Below, piece after piece: positions 38,691-46,233 of a DNA stretch of 64,000 nt. The translations under genes were made by a program, and so were the position numbers. The notes beneath the pieces are model-generated. The model made no database searches, was not told the origin of the DNA, and saw nothing but the letters and a program-made list of their open reading frames with translations. The DNA is from Methanobacterium sp. (GTDB lineage: Archaea > Methanobacteriota > Methanobacteria > Methanobacteriales > Methanobacteriaceae), in NCBI RefSeq assembly GCF_038562635.1, contig NZ_JBCFBO010000001.1:2024643-2088642 (forward strand), given 5' to 3'. How positions within the stretch are numbered: position 1 is the stretch's first letter; each line of letters begins with the position of its first letter.

Positions 38691-39046
38691 CGCTCATGCC
38701 AGAATGTTGTGTAAATAATATCGCTTCATTTTCGGTGTTACTGGTTAAGTAAATTGCATTTTTTAAGATAAATCCCCTATAATCAATTAAAACTACAATT
38801 TAACATGAAGTATAACTCATGCACAGGATCATGGACATGTAAAAATCGTAGCTAAAGAAAATGCGATGCATTTTCTGTGCATCAAAAACTTTGTTTTTGA
38901 TAGCTTGCAAAATTCATAGAATTTTGCTGCCTGGAAATCGTAGATTTTCCGGTGGCTGACAAATACTTCGTATTTGTCGCCTGCAAAACTATGTTTTGCA
39001 TGCCCCAAAATTCTTCGAATTTTTAGGGATTTTGTGAACATGAGCG
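38691..39046. mobile_element. MITE-like element family 1, copy interrupted by a ~198-bp insert
   Basis: The left part (38691-38839) matches the intact copy at 21580 closely. The matching right end CATGAGCG appears only at 39039-39046, displaced by about 198 bp. The insert is bordered by ACATG on both sides (38835-38839 and 39038-39042) where the intact copy has a single ACATG, consistent with a 5-bp target-site duplication. Confidence 0.7.
38857..39028. repeat. Tandem hairpin array A (seven palindromes)
   Basis: Seven short inverted repeats follow one another with about 4-7 nt between most of them: 38857-38875, 38882-38900, 38907-38927, 38933-38950, 38958-38978, 38982-39000 and 39003-39028. 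Stems are 7-10 bp and almost all loops are 3 nt (for example GACAAATAC-TTC-GTATTTGTC). The arms differ from hairpin to hairpin. Confidence 0.85.
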
Positions 39047-39241
39047 TAAAGAAAAATAAATTCATTCATGTTTGCATGAATTTGCTGGTTAACTAAATAA
39101 GATATTTTAAACATATTCAACTCCAATTAACAGGTTCGTCTTTAACATACAGTAAAATTTCACAATAATGGACAGGGGAGAATAAGTTTTAAAAGTTAGT
39201 GAACCTATTAAAATAATATAACATATTTTAACGGGGTTTAA

Positions 39242-39865
39242 ATGTCAAAGCTGTATATTGTAGGAATAGGTCCAGGATCTAAAGATTATTTAACTTTAGC
39301 TTCAAAAAAGGCGGTTGAATCTTCTGATGTAGTAATTGGAAGTAGGAGAGCACTTGATCTTTTTAAAATTCCAGATCATGGTAAGATAGAACTCAACGCT
39401 CAAAATATGAAAGAAGATATGAAACTCGCAGTTTCTGAGGTTAAAAATGGTAAAATTGTTGCACTGCTTTCAACTGGCGATCCTGGATTTTCCGGAATTT
39501 TAAAGCCGATTTTAAAGATGAAAGAGGATATAAATATTGAAGTTATCCCTGGAGTAAGTTCAGTTCAGTTATGTGCTGCAAAACTTAAAATTCCGTGGGA
39601 TGAAGCTGATTTAGTTACTATGCATGGAAAAGGGATTTCAGAGGATATTTTAGATATCATCAACAATGGAAAACCTACAATAATGCTTCCAAACTTTAAA
39701 CCAGCCGAATTAGCAGCTTATTTAATTGAAAATGACATTGATCAAGATAGAAAAGCGGCAATTTGTGAAAAACTCAGTTACAAGGATGAAAAGATAATAG
39801 AAACATCTTTAAAAGATATTTCAGAAATGGAATTTGGCTATATGTGTGTTATGGTTGTTTATTGA
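39242..39865 (+). CDS. cbiE: Cobalt-precorrin-7 (C5)-methyltransferase CbiE
   Basis: The tetrapyrrole methylase fold is shown by YIVGIGPGSKDYLTLAS at the N-terminus, LLSTGDPGFSG, and IPGVSSVQLCAAKL. Length 207 is right for CbiE without a fused CbiT. It methylates C5 in anaerobic cobalamin synthesis, supplying the corrinoid that MtaC and the MtrA proteins need. No other cbi gene is adjacent. Confidence 0.92.
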   Translation: MSKLYIVGIGPGSKDYLTLASKKAVESSDVVIGSRRALDLFKIPDHGKIELNAQNMKEDMKLAVSEVKNGKIVALLSTGDPGFSGILKPILKMKEDINIEVIPGVSSVQLCAAKLKIPWDEADLVTMHGKGISEDILDIINNGKPTIMLPNFKPAELAAYLIENDIDQDRKAAICEKLSYKDEKIIETSLKDISEMEFGYMCVMVVY

Positions 39866-39898
39866 TGAAGTTCAGTTCATCACTCAAAGTTTGTAAGA

Positions 39899-40267
39899 TT
39901 AAACTAATTCTTCATCTTCTTCCTGCCACGTTGGGTAAACCATGGCTAAAAATTTAAGCTCATTATGGCCGATATTTTCGATGTACTGCTTTGAATTTGC
40001 AGGAATATAAATGACTTGGCCTGGTTGAACTTTTTCAGATTCGTCATCAATATGCATAATGCCCGTGCCTTCAAGGATGTAGTATATCTCAATGGAAGTT
40101 TTTAATCGGTGGGGTAGTGAAGATTCACCCGCCTTTAAAATTGCATGGGCAATGCTGTAATTTATATTTAAGTCTTCATTTTCCTTTTTTGGATGCAGTA
40201 ATTCGCAGAGAATAGTATTATCAAGGGCTTTAAAATAATCGCAGTTTTTTATGTCTCTTATCAACAT
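39899..40267 (-). CDS. Single-domain cupin protein
   Basis: A cupin barrel of 122 residues with PHRLKTSIEIYYILEGTG (first motif) and PGQVIYIPANSKQYIEN (second motif). The usual HxH is reduced to a single His in the first motif, so metal binding may differ. The function is unknown; similar small cupins bind sugars or act as isomerases. It ends close to cbiE in convergent orientation. Confidence 0.8.
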   Translation of the reverse strand: MLIRDIKNCDYFKALDNTILCELLHPKKENEDLNINYSIAHAILKAGESSLPHRLKTSIEIYYILEGTGIMHIDDESEKVQPGQVIYIPANSKQYIENIGHNELKFLAMVYPTWQEEDEELV

Positions 40268-40614
40268 ATAACCATCTCAGTTGGGATATAATTAATAATA
40301 TTATATAAACAATTGAATATATGGGATATTAACACTATAAATGCTTTTTTATAATACAAATACATTATAATCAAATTTATTGAAGTTAAGTCAGTTCGGT
40401 GCTTTATAAGGGCATTTTTTATGATTATATATTCTATTATAGTAATAAACGATATTTTAAGGGTATAATCAGTTATATTTGGAGATATAATACATATGAT
40501 CTAATAAATACTTAAAATAAGTTTAATTAAACAGTTTAAAATTATGACTCTAAAATTAAAATTTAGGTAAATAACAAAAATAAAAGATATTTGAGTTATA
40601 ATAATCAAATATTT
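40268..40614. other. Gene-free AT-rich region
   Basis: This 347-bp stretch lies upstream of the cupin gene and downstream of the PRC-barrel/CBS gene. It is low in complexity. No gene, strong hairpin or repeat was recognised. Confidence 0.5.
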
Positions 40615-41835
40615 TTAGGATTTTGACTGTAAAAGAAGATCTATGGCATCATCTACGGTTACAATACCTTTTAGATGATTTTCATCGTCAATAACAGGGA
40701 TTGCAAGTAAATTGTACTTTGCAATGGTTTCTATTACGTCAAACTGCTTTTTGTTAACATCAACGGATATGACATTTTTAGTCATGAATTCTTTTATTGG
40801 TTTATCCTGATCTGCAAATAACACCTGTTTTAAAGATGTAACGCCTGTTAAATTATCCTGTTTAGATAATGCATAAATGTAATAAATACTTTCAGCCTCT
40901 TTATCCATTTCTTTGAGCTTATTTATAACTTCACCTGCTTTCAACTCTTCAGAAACTGCCGCAAATTCGGTTGTCATGATCCCTCCAGCGGTGTCTTCAG
41001 GGTACTGTAGAAGTTTCTTCAGGTCCTTTGATTCTTCGGGATCCATTAATCCCAGTAAATTATCTGTTTTAGAATCGGAAAGACAGCCGAGTAAATCAGT
41101 TGCATCATCAGGCGACATTTTATTTAAAATATTTGCAGCTTTATTAGAATCAATTTCATCCAGTAAACACATCTGGTTTTCCTGTGAAACTTCCTCCAGA
41201 ATATCTGCAGCAACTTCATCATCAAAGGAGTTGAGGATGGTAACTGAATCTTTAACGCTCAACTTTTCAACTATATCTGCTATGTCTGCAGGGTGAAGCT
41301 TTTTAAGGTCGTATTCATGAACTTTTAATTTTAAGTTGAACATGTTGTCCTTGCTTGTTGAGACATCAATGTCTTTCCAATCGATATAATCCTCTTGAAG
41401 GTTTATTTTAAGGCTGCTGGCAATTTTTTCCAGTCCAAGTCTTCGCAGTACTCCTTTAAGACTTATATCTACTCCAATAAGTCTATAATGATTGTTAACA
41501 GGAGATACCTGCAGGTCATTAATTCTTCTTATTTTTTTGCCCTCTACATCCACCAGCTGTTTGTCAAATACCTCTTCTACAAGTTTGATATCTCTTTCGC
41601 CTATATCATATTCTTTAATGCTTTCAAAGCTGGTATTAAGCGATATATTACTTCTGGAATTATTTATATATTCCCAGGGTATGTTAATATCCTTTTTATG
41701 GGGGCCACGAAGAACTATTGCATTTATTACCGGATATGATCTCTTGGCAGAGATTATGCAGTCTTTACATTTCCCAATTATTTTACCATTTGAGTCAAGT
41801 ACGGGTTTTTCGATAATTTCGCTTATAAATTGTAA
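40615..41835 (-). CDS. PRC-barrel / MgtE-N / CBS domain soluble protein with a non-canonical start codon
   Basis: Three parts are visible: a PRC-barrel-like N-terminus (FISEIIEKPVLDSNGKIIGK, KKDINIPWEYI and a second barrel YRLIGVDISLKGV), an MgtE N-domain (HPADIADIVEKLS, MSPDDATDLL), and a CBS pair (DTAGGIMTTEF, IPVIDDENHLKGIVTVDDA). There is no membrane channel domain. The first ATG/GTG/TTG in frame is a GTG at 41553, inside the second barrel. The frame remains convincing upstream to a TTA at 41835 that lies 3 nt after GGGGAGTGAT. The start codon therefore seems altered (TTG to TTA) or non-standard. A role in Mg2+ or nucleotide sensing is inferred. Confidence 0.78.
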   Translation of the reverse strand, partial: LQFISEIIEKPVLDSNGKIIGKCKDCIISAKRSYPVINAIVLRGPHKKDINIPWEYINNSRSNISLNTSFESIKEYDIGERDIKLVEEVFDKQLVDVEGKKIRRINDLQVSPVNNHYRLIGVDISLKGVLRRLGLEKIASSLKINLQEDYIDWKDIDVSTSKDNMFNLKLKVHEYDLKKLHPADIADIVEKLSVKDSVTILNSFDDEVAADILEEVSQENQMCLLDEIDSNKAANILNKMSPDDATDLLGCLSDSKTDNLLGLMDPEESKDLKKLLQYPEDTAGGIMTTEFAAVSEELKAGEVINKLKEMDKEAESIYYIYALSKQDNLTGVTSLKQVLFADQDKPIKEFMTKNVISVDVNKKQFDVIETIAKYNLLAIPVIDDENHLKGIVTVDDAIDLLLQSKS

Positions 41836-41865
41836 AAAATCACTCCCCTGAGCAGATTTATTTTT

Positions 41866-41972
41866 CGCTTATGTCTATCATGCACATGGATTATACTTCC
41901 TGTTAAATTGTAATTGGGACATAGAATTATCTTAAAAATACGTATTCAACATATAATTTATTTAAACAATCT
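41866..41972. repeat. MITE-like element family 1, diverged partial copy (inverted)
   Basis: Reading left to right it begins CGCTTATGTC and matches the reverse complement of the 21580 copy through TTATACTT, TGTTAAATTGTA and ATTTATTTAA. It lacks the last ~50 bp. It fills most of the gap between the methyltransferase gene and the PRC-barrel gene. Confidence 0.5.
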
Positions 41973-41985
41973 CATGATGCGGGTG

Positions 41986-42579
41986 TTACTTTAAAATTCC
42001 GGTTATAACTACGATTTCTTCAAAGAAACATTTTTCACTGGCTGTGATGCTGGCCTCAAATCCCAGTGCATCTAATTTTTGGATGGTTTTTTCGTTATCT
42101 GATAAAGATGATTGCACGAGCTGGACTCGACCGCCTTCATTTAGGTAATCTTTCACTTCTTCAATGAATTTATCTATAGTTTCTCTTCCTTCTAAACCAC
42201 CATCAAAGGCAGCATTAAGCTCATCATCAAGCTTTTCATCTTCTTCAGTTGGAAGGTATGGTGTGTTGAATAAGATTAAATCAAATTTCTCATCTTTAAC
42301 TGGCTCAAATAAGTTCCCTTGTTTTAATTCAACGTTATAAGTCCGGTTAGTAATGGTATTTTTAAGGGCGCATTTAACTGCATCTTCATTTATGTCAGTT
42401 GCAGTTACTTTTTTTGATTTTTGTGCAGCTGTAACTGCTATGAGGCCTGTTCCTGTCCCTATTTCAAGTACTTCATCTCTCCTTTGAATATCTAAATTTT
42501 CTGCAAGTAAGAATGTGTCTTCTGCAGGTTCATAGACATTTGGATGAGTGTGAATTACGATTCCGTTGTATTCTAGCAT
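41986..42579 (-). CDS. HemK/Mtq2-like protein methyltransferase
   Basis: The SAM motif I is LEIGTGTGLIAVTAA, and the N-terminus VYEPAEDTFLLAENL is the signature of archaeal and eukaryotic Mtq2-type glutamine methyltransferases acting on release factor aRF1. The substrate motif reads NTPYLPT instead of the usual NPPYLPT, a notable change. ATG at 42579 follows AAGGA at about 10 nt; an ATG at 42588 sits too close to it. Confidence 0.8.
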   Translation of the reverse strand: MLEYNGIVIHTHPNVYEPAEDTFLLAENLDIQRRDEVLEIGTGTGLIAVTAAQKSKKVTATDINEDAVKCALKNTITNRTYNVELKQGNLFEPVKDEKFDLILFNTPYLPTEEDEKLDDELNAAFDGGLEGRETIDKFIEEVKDYLNEGGRVQLVQSSLSDNEKTIQKLDALGFEASITASEKCFFEEIVVITGILK

Positions 42580-42749
42580 TTTAATCATTTCCTTGTTAAA
42601 TTGGTTTTTAATTTCATAAAAGAGAATAATAAAATATAGTAAATGTAACTATAAATTTTATTTTTGTTAGTGGGATGTGCGTATTTTTGATATAATTTAC
42701 ATTTTTCAATATATTTGAAACTTTTGATACTAGTATGAAGTTTAGATAA

Positions 42750-43049
42750 TCAGCCGTCAATCTGTAAATTGTATTTTCCTTCTTCATCTGGATCTTTTAT
42801 GATTTCAACTTTATCTCCAGCTTCTAATCCTTCCCATGAAATAAAATAGTGTTTATGAGGCCTGTCTGGTCCTCTACAAGTACATGGATATGATTCTACC
42901 ATGACTTCTCGGGATATATTTTCATTTGAAAGCTCAAAATTAGTTCCAATGGGAGGAAAAAATGATAATTTACTCTTTAGAATAAAAATGAAATCTTCCT
43001 TAGCTTCTTTTGAAGATATCTTTCTTGAATAAGTGTTTTGAGCGGCCAT
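42750..43049 (-). CDS. Conserved-looking small protein of unknown function
   Basis: 99 residues, soluble. The N-terminal half is helical (SSKEAKEDFIFILKSKL). The C-terminal half is beta-like with a cysteine/histidine cluster CTCRGPDRPHKHYF that could bind metal. GAGGAGTATAC precedes the ATG. It lies 9 nt downstream of the carboxymuconolactone decarboxylase-like gene and is probably in its operon. Confidence 0.6.
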   Translation of the reverse strand: MAAQNTYSRKISSKEAKEDFIFILKSKLSFFPPIGTNFELSNENISREVMVESYPCTCRGPDRPHKHYFISWEGLEAGDKVEIIKDPDEEGKYNLQIDG

Positions 43050-43058
43050 GTATACTCC

Positions 43059-43388
43059 TCAAACTCGTTTTGATGTTAAAAATTTACCTTCAAACCCGTC
43101 TATAGCAGCTGGAAGGCAGTCAAGCACCGATGCAAATCCTGAATGGTGTAAATTCAGCACTACTGCGCCGATAACTTCTTCACGAGTAGCACCCTCATTT
43201 TTGGCCATCATTGCATGCATCTGCACTCCTTTTACATTCCGATTAGCGGTTTGAATGGCTATGTTGATTAACTGCTTTGTTTTAGCATCTAATCCTTCTA
43301 AAGATTGCTGGGCTTTAATCAGGTCGTTAAAACGTTCTGCAACTTCGGGACATTCTTCTATAAATATTTCATATGGGCTCTTGGTCAT
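43059..43388 (-). CDS. Carboxymuconolactone decarboxylase-like (AhpD-fold) protein without the redox cysteines
   Basis: The AhpD/CMD helical pattern is present (LDAKTKQLINIAIQTA, VQMHAMMAKNEGATREEVIGAVVL). The usual CxxC before the conserved histidine is replaced (VKGVQMH), so peroxidase-type redox activity is unlikely. One cysteine remains in VLDCLPAA. It leads a two- or three-gene minus-strand unit. Confidence 0.82.
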   Translation of the reverse strand: MTKSPYEIFIEECPEVAERFNDLIKAQQSLEGLDAKTKQLINIAIQTANRNVKGVQMHAMMAKNEGATREEVIGAVVLNLHHSGFASVLDCLPAAIDGFEGKFLTSKRV

Positions 43389-43433
43389 ATTTTCATCTCT
43401 TCATTTTTTTTGAAAATAAATTTATGTACAGTA

Positions 43434-43595
43434 TTATATTTTTCTTGCAGATATACCATAAAAAATCAGTACAATACTGATAATTGAAGGTACTAATGCT
43501 ATAAATGTTGGATAAGTAATGTAGTATAATATTGAGCCGATCAAAGCAATAATGCCTATAATTATAAAGATTATATTCAAAAGATTAGATTTCAT
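43434..43595 (-). CDS. 53-residue two-helix membrane protein
   Basis: A short frame begins MKSNLLNIIF with GAGGA 8 nt upstream. It encodes two hydrophobic helices (IIFIIIGIIALIGSILYY and FIALVPSIISIVLIFYG) separated by TYPT, and a basic end (SARKI). Small size makes function hard to guess, but the ribosome site and clean topology support a real gene. Confidence 0.65.
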   Translation of the reverse strand: MKSNLLNIIFIIIGIIALIGSILYYITYPTFIALVPSIISIVLIFYGISARKI

Positions 43596-43673
43596 TTTGC
43601 AGTTCCTCTGCTGATAACTTTATAATGGCATTTAAATAATTTTATTTAAAATTAATAATTTAATATATAAATA

Positions 43674-44498
43674 TTAGTGTATTAAACGTTTCAATTCCCC
43701 AGAAATCACCATAACTTCATCAGGCTCAAGTTTTACAACCCTTGCACTCAGGAGCTTTTCATCTAAATTTGAAACTATTTCTTTGGCTTCCTTTTTATCC
43801 ACATCTGCAATTTCATGGAATGAGTTAAGCAGCGCATTTCTCACTTTTTTCTTTTTATGCTGGAAAAGCGCCCTTGAAACTTTTATAAAAAATTCGTCAA
43901 TTTCTGTTTTTTTGGGAATTAATTTGATTACAGCCGATGATATCTTGGGGTTGGGGAAGAATGCATGTTTTGAAACTTCAAAGAGCATTTTAACATCCCC
44001 GCAGAAACTCATCATCAATGATAGTCTTGAATAATTAGATTCACCCGGTTTTGCCACCATTCTTTCTGCAAATTCAAGTTGGTACATAAGTACTGCAAAA
44101 TCAAAGTCATATTCAAGCAGTTTAAATGTGATGGGGGATGAAATTTTATATGGAAGGTTGGATACAACTTTATTAAAATAAGGAAAATCAGTTTTTACTG
44201 CATCTGCAACCATAACTTCTACATTTGAAATATTAAGCTTTTTAAGGCGTTTATTTAAAACAGCAGCAATTTTTTGATCCTGTTCAACAGCAATCACTTT
44301 TTTTGCATGTTCAGCCAGGGGGATTGTCAATGTTCCTATACCTGCGCCAATTTCAAGTACGGTGTCTTCAGAAGATAGATCTGCATAATCCACAATTTTG
44401 TTCAGTATATTTGAATCTATCAGGTAATTCTGACCTTTTCGCTTATCTAATCTTATATCATTCTCTTTCAGTATTTTTAGAGTTTCTTTAACTAACAT
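43674..44498 (-). CDS. rsmA: 16S rRNA dimethyladenosine transferase RsmA/KsgA
   Basis: It dimethylates two adjacent adenosines near the 3' end of 16S rRNA. RKGQNYLID at the N-terminus, SAM motif VLEIGAGIGTLTIPLA, and the catalytic NLPYKISSPI are all present. Length 274 is normal. It follows the DUF655 gene on the same strand, an arrangement found with rpo4 and rpl21e in many methanogens. Confidence 0.95.
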   Translation of the reverse strand: MLVKETLKILKENDIRLDKRKGQNYLIDSNILNKIVDYADLSSEDTVLEIGAGIGTLTIPLAEHAKKVIAVEQDQKIAAVLNKRLKKLNISNVEVMVADAVKTDFPYFNKVVSNLPYKISSPITFKLLEYDFDFAVLMYQLEFAERMVAKPGESNYSRLSLMMSFCGDVKMLFEVSKHAFFPNPKISSAVIKLIPKKTEIDEFFIKVSRALFQHKKKKVRNALLNSFHEIADVDKKEAKEIVSNLDEKLLSARVVKLEPDEVMVISGELKRLIH

Positions 44499-44567
44499 TA
44501 GATATAACCTGAGTAAGATTGTAGTGTTCTATTAAAAAAATTAGAAAAAATATTTAATTTAAAATAA

Positions 44568-45146
44568 TTAGTTTCGTTTTGTAGTGGATCGGGTGAAAAG
44601 TACATATTTTCGCTTTCCTTTTTTGTCTCCTGTAACTTCAAGTTCCATAAGAACTCTTTTTGAAAGAAGCTTTACAGGGTCTGAAAGCATAGGGACCCTT
44701 TTTTTGAGATCATCAAAGCTTTCAAACGGTTTTTCTTGTCGCGCTTTGATAATGTCCCACATATGTTTTTTTCCAATTCCAGGTAATAGTTCGAGTTGAT
44801 GGAGTCTGGTTGATATTGATCCTGCTTCGTTGAAAAACCCAATGAATTTATCTTCCTTTGATTTAATGATTTCTTCTACAACGTAGTTTAATTCAACTTT
44901 AGCAGTGGCAGTGAGGTCATCATATCTGAGTCGTCGGTTTACACGAGAGATCTGGTCGCGTTTTCCTGAGCCTATATAAACTTTCTGGTGAATATCCAGT
45001 GAAACGTTTTCTTTTGGAATAAGCTCAAGTAGAGTAAATTCCTCTTTGCCCATAGCTTGAACTACAGGTTTTCTTTTATATGATGGTATACCTTCTTTAA
45101 CATAACCTAAAGGAAGATAATCCAAAATAATTGCATATTCTTCCAT
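44568..45146 (-). CDS. DUF655 helix-hairpin-helix protein
   Basis: The N-terminal half resembles an OB-like domain (EYAIILDYLPLGYV, HQKVYIGSGKRDQI). The C-terminal half has a helix-hairpin-helix DNA/RNA-binding motif (LLPGIGKKHMWDIIKARQ). It is conserved between rpo4 and rsmA in euryarchaea, suggesting a role in transcription or ribosome assembly. GTGAT lies 3 nt before the ATG. Confidence 0.88.
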   Translation of the reverse strand: MEEYAIILDYLPLGYVKEGIPSYKRKPVVQAMGKEEFTLLELIPKENVSLDIHQKVYIGSGKRDQISRVNRRLRYDDLTATAKVELNYVVEEIIKSKEDKFIGFFNEAGSISTRLHQLELLPGIGKKHMWDIIKARQEKPFESFDDLKKRVPMLSDPVKLLSKRVLMELEVTGDKKGKRKYVLFTRSTTKRN

Positions 45147-45168
45147 TTAATCACATCGCCGATGCTAT

Positions 45169-45206
45169 CTCGAATATTCGAGTTTGAAAATCATGTTGAT
45201 TTTCAA
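45169..45206. repeat. Small hairpin pair E upstream of the DUF655 gene
   Basis: CTCGAATATTCGAG (45169-45182) is followed after one base by TTGAAAATCA-TGT-TGATTTTCAA (45184-45206). Both are of the same type as the larger arrays: AT-rich, perfect arms, 3-nt loop in the second. Confidence 0.65.
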
Positions 45207-45301
45207 TATTTAGTTAATATCTTAAGATATTGTCTGGATTAAGATTCAATTAATCCTCTGAAATTTGTTTATATTATTATTGGCTTTAATATTCCTTATA
45301 G

Positions 45302-45631
45302 TTATCTGTAATTATTTACTATTTCCAATATCTTCTCCATGTCCTCTTGTTTAAATGAACCCCTTTCTTTAGCAAATATTAACCTTAAATCCGCTAGATC
45401 TTCAGGCATAATATCTGCCACCTTAATAGCTTGAGTTTTTTTGATTATTTCTGAGAGTTCTTCAACCAGTTTCTTAGCAGCTTCTTCATCTAACTTTGAA
45501 AATTTTGTTACATGGTCCAGAGCAAGATTTTGCTCGTATGTAAGCTCATAATGCTCTGAAAGCTCTCCAAGCATCTCTTTAACTTCTGCAATTGTGATAG
45601 GATCAGTATCGATAACTTTTTTCCCAATCAT
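45302..45631 (-). CDS. rpo4: DNA-directed RNA polymerase subunit Rpo4 (RpoF)
   Basis: The protein forms the polymerase stalk with Rpo7. MIGKKVIDTDPITIAEVKEML at the start (signature KKVIDTDPITIAEVKE) and the HRDC-like helical domain (DLADLRLIFAKE) identify it. The ATG at 45631 follows GTGAT at 4 nt. It lies directly after rpl21e with overlap of a few bases between the longest frames, so both are co-translated. Confidence 0.93.
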   Translation of the reverse strand: MIGKKVIDTDPITIAEVKEMLGELSEHYELTYEQNLALDHVTKFSKLDEEAAKKLVEELSEIIKKTQAIKVADIMPEDLADLRLIFAKERGSFKQEDMEKILEIVNNYR

Positions 45632-45636
45632 CAATA

Positions 45637-45930
45637 TCACTCTTGCATTTTAAGGTGTTCGGGTCTTATTATTAATTTTTTAGCCTTATTACCGTCGTTT
45701 ATTTCTACTATGTATGCTCTACCCCTCTTATCAGCTATTCTACCGGTTTTCCCGTGGAAACGAGGGTGTGGTTGACCTTTTTGAACACTAGGATCAATTA
45801 TTATGTGGACTAAATCACTTTCATCGAAAGTCTGTATTTTTTTAGTTATTAAATTTGCCCTACTTACTCTTAAGTCCTTTTTAAGTTTATAACGTGTTTT
45901 GCTTCTAAAACCTCTAGATCTGGTTACCAT
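45637..45930 (-). CDS. rpl21e: 50S ribosomal protein L21e
   Basis: The basic N-terminus MVTRSRGFRSKTRYKLKKD and PRFHGKTGRIADKRGRAYIV are typical of L21e. The start at 45930 has GGAGG 8 nt upstream; 23 extra upstream codons are AT-rich leader. It heads the rpl21e-rpo4 unit. Confidence 0.96.
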   Translation of the reverse strand: MVTRSRGFRSKTRYKLKKDLRVSRANLITKKIQTFDESDLVHIIIDPSVQKGQPHPRFHGKTGRIADKRGRAYIVEINDGNKAKKLIIRPEHLKMQE

Positions 45931-46233
45931 TCTTAAACCTCCGTGATTATTAAAGTTATTAAATTGAAATTTAGAATATGTTAGTGCTATATTATACAAT
46001 TTCAGCTGATTCGAAGAATTCTTTAGAAAAATTCGTTAAGTGAAATCAGATTTCAAATATGTAGATCATAATTGGCATATTCTCTATTTATGTAATATTG
46101 TTAAAACACTATTTATACTAAACTTGTCTATTTTAAATTTTATTAAATTTAAACCTTATGAATATATTTGTCAGTACACTTTTAAATATTAACCTTAAAA
46201 TTCAGTTTTATATTAAATATCATGCTGAATTTA
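45931..46233. other. Intergenic region upstream of rpl21e with small palindromes
   Basis: The 303 bases hold AT-rich promoter sequence and a small inverted repeat TGAAATC-A-GATTTCA (46041-46055) that shares the AAATC/GATTT core of the hairpin arrays. No gene was seen. Confidence 0.5.

Larger units (their letters stand above)
38504..39241. other. 738-bp gene-free region with a MITE copy and a hairpin array
   Basis: It holds the interrupted family-1 MITE (38691-39046), inside which lies hairpin array A. The 78-codon frame at 38829-39065 is an artefact of those palindromes. The promoter of cbiE lies at the right end. Confidence 0.65.

Noticed and set aside
38829..39065. 78-codon frame on the minus strand
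   Set aside because: It lies entirely in hairpin array A; its residues follow from palindromes and no ribosome site precedes it.
41492..41851. 119-codon plus-strand frame
   Set aside because: It is antisense to the N-terminal PRC-barrel part of the gene at 40615-41835, whose frame matches a known domain pattern.
42750..43595. Three small genes 42750-43595 considered as a toxin-antitoxin set
   Set aside because: One is a clear carboxymuconolactone decarboxylase-like protein and the others show no toxin or antitoxin features.
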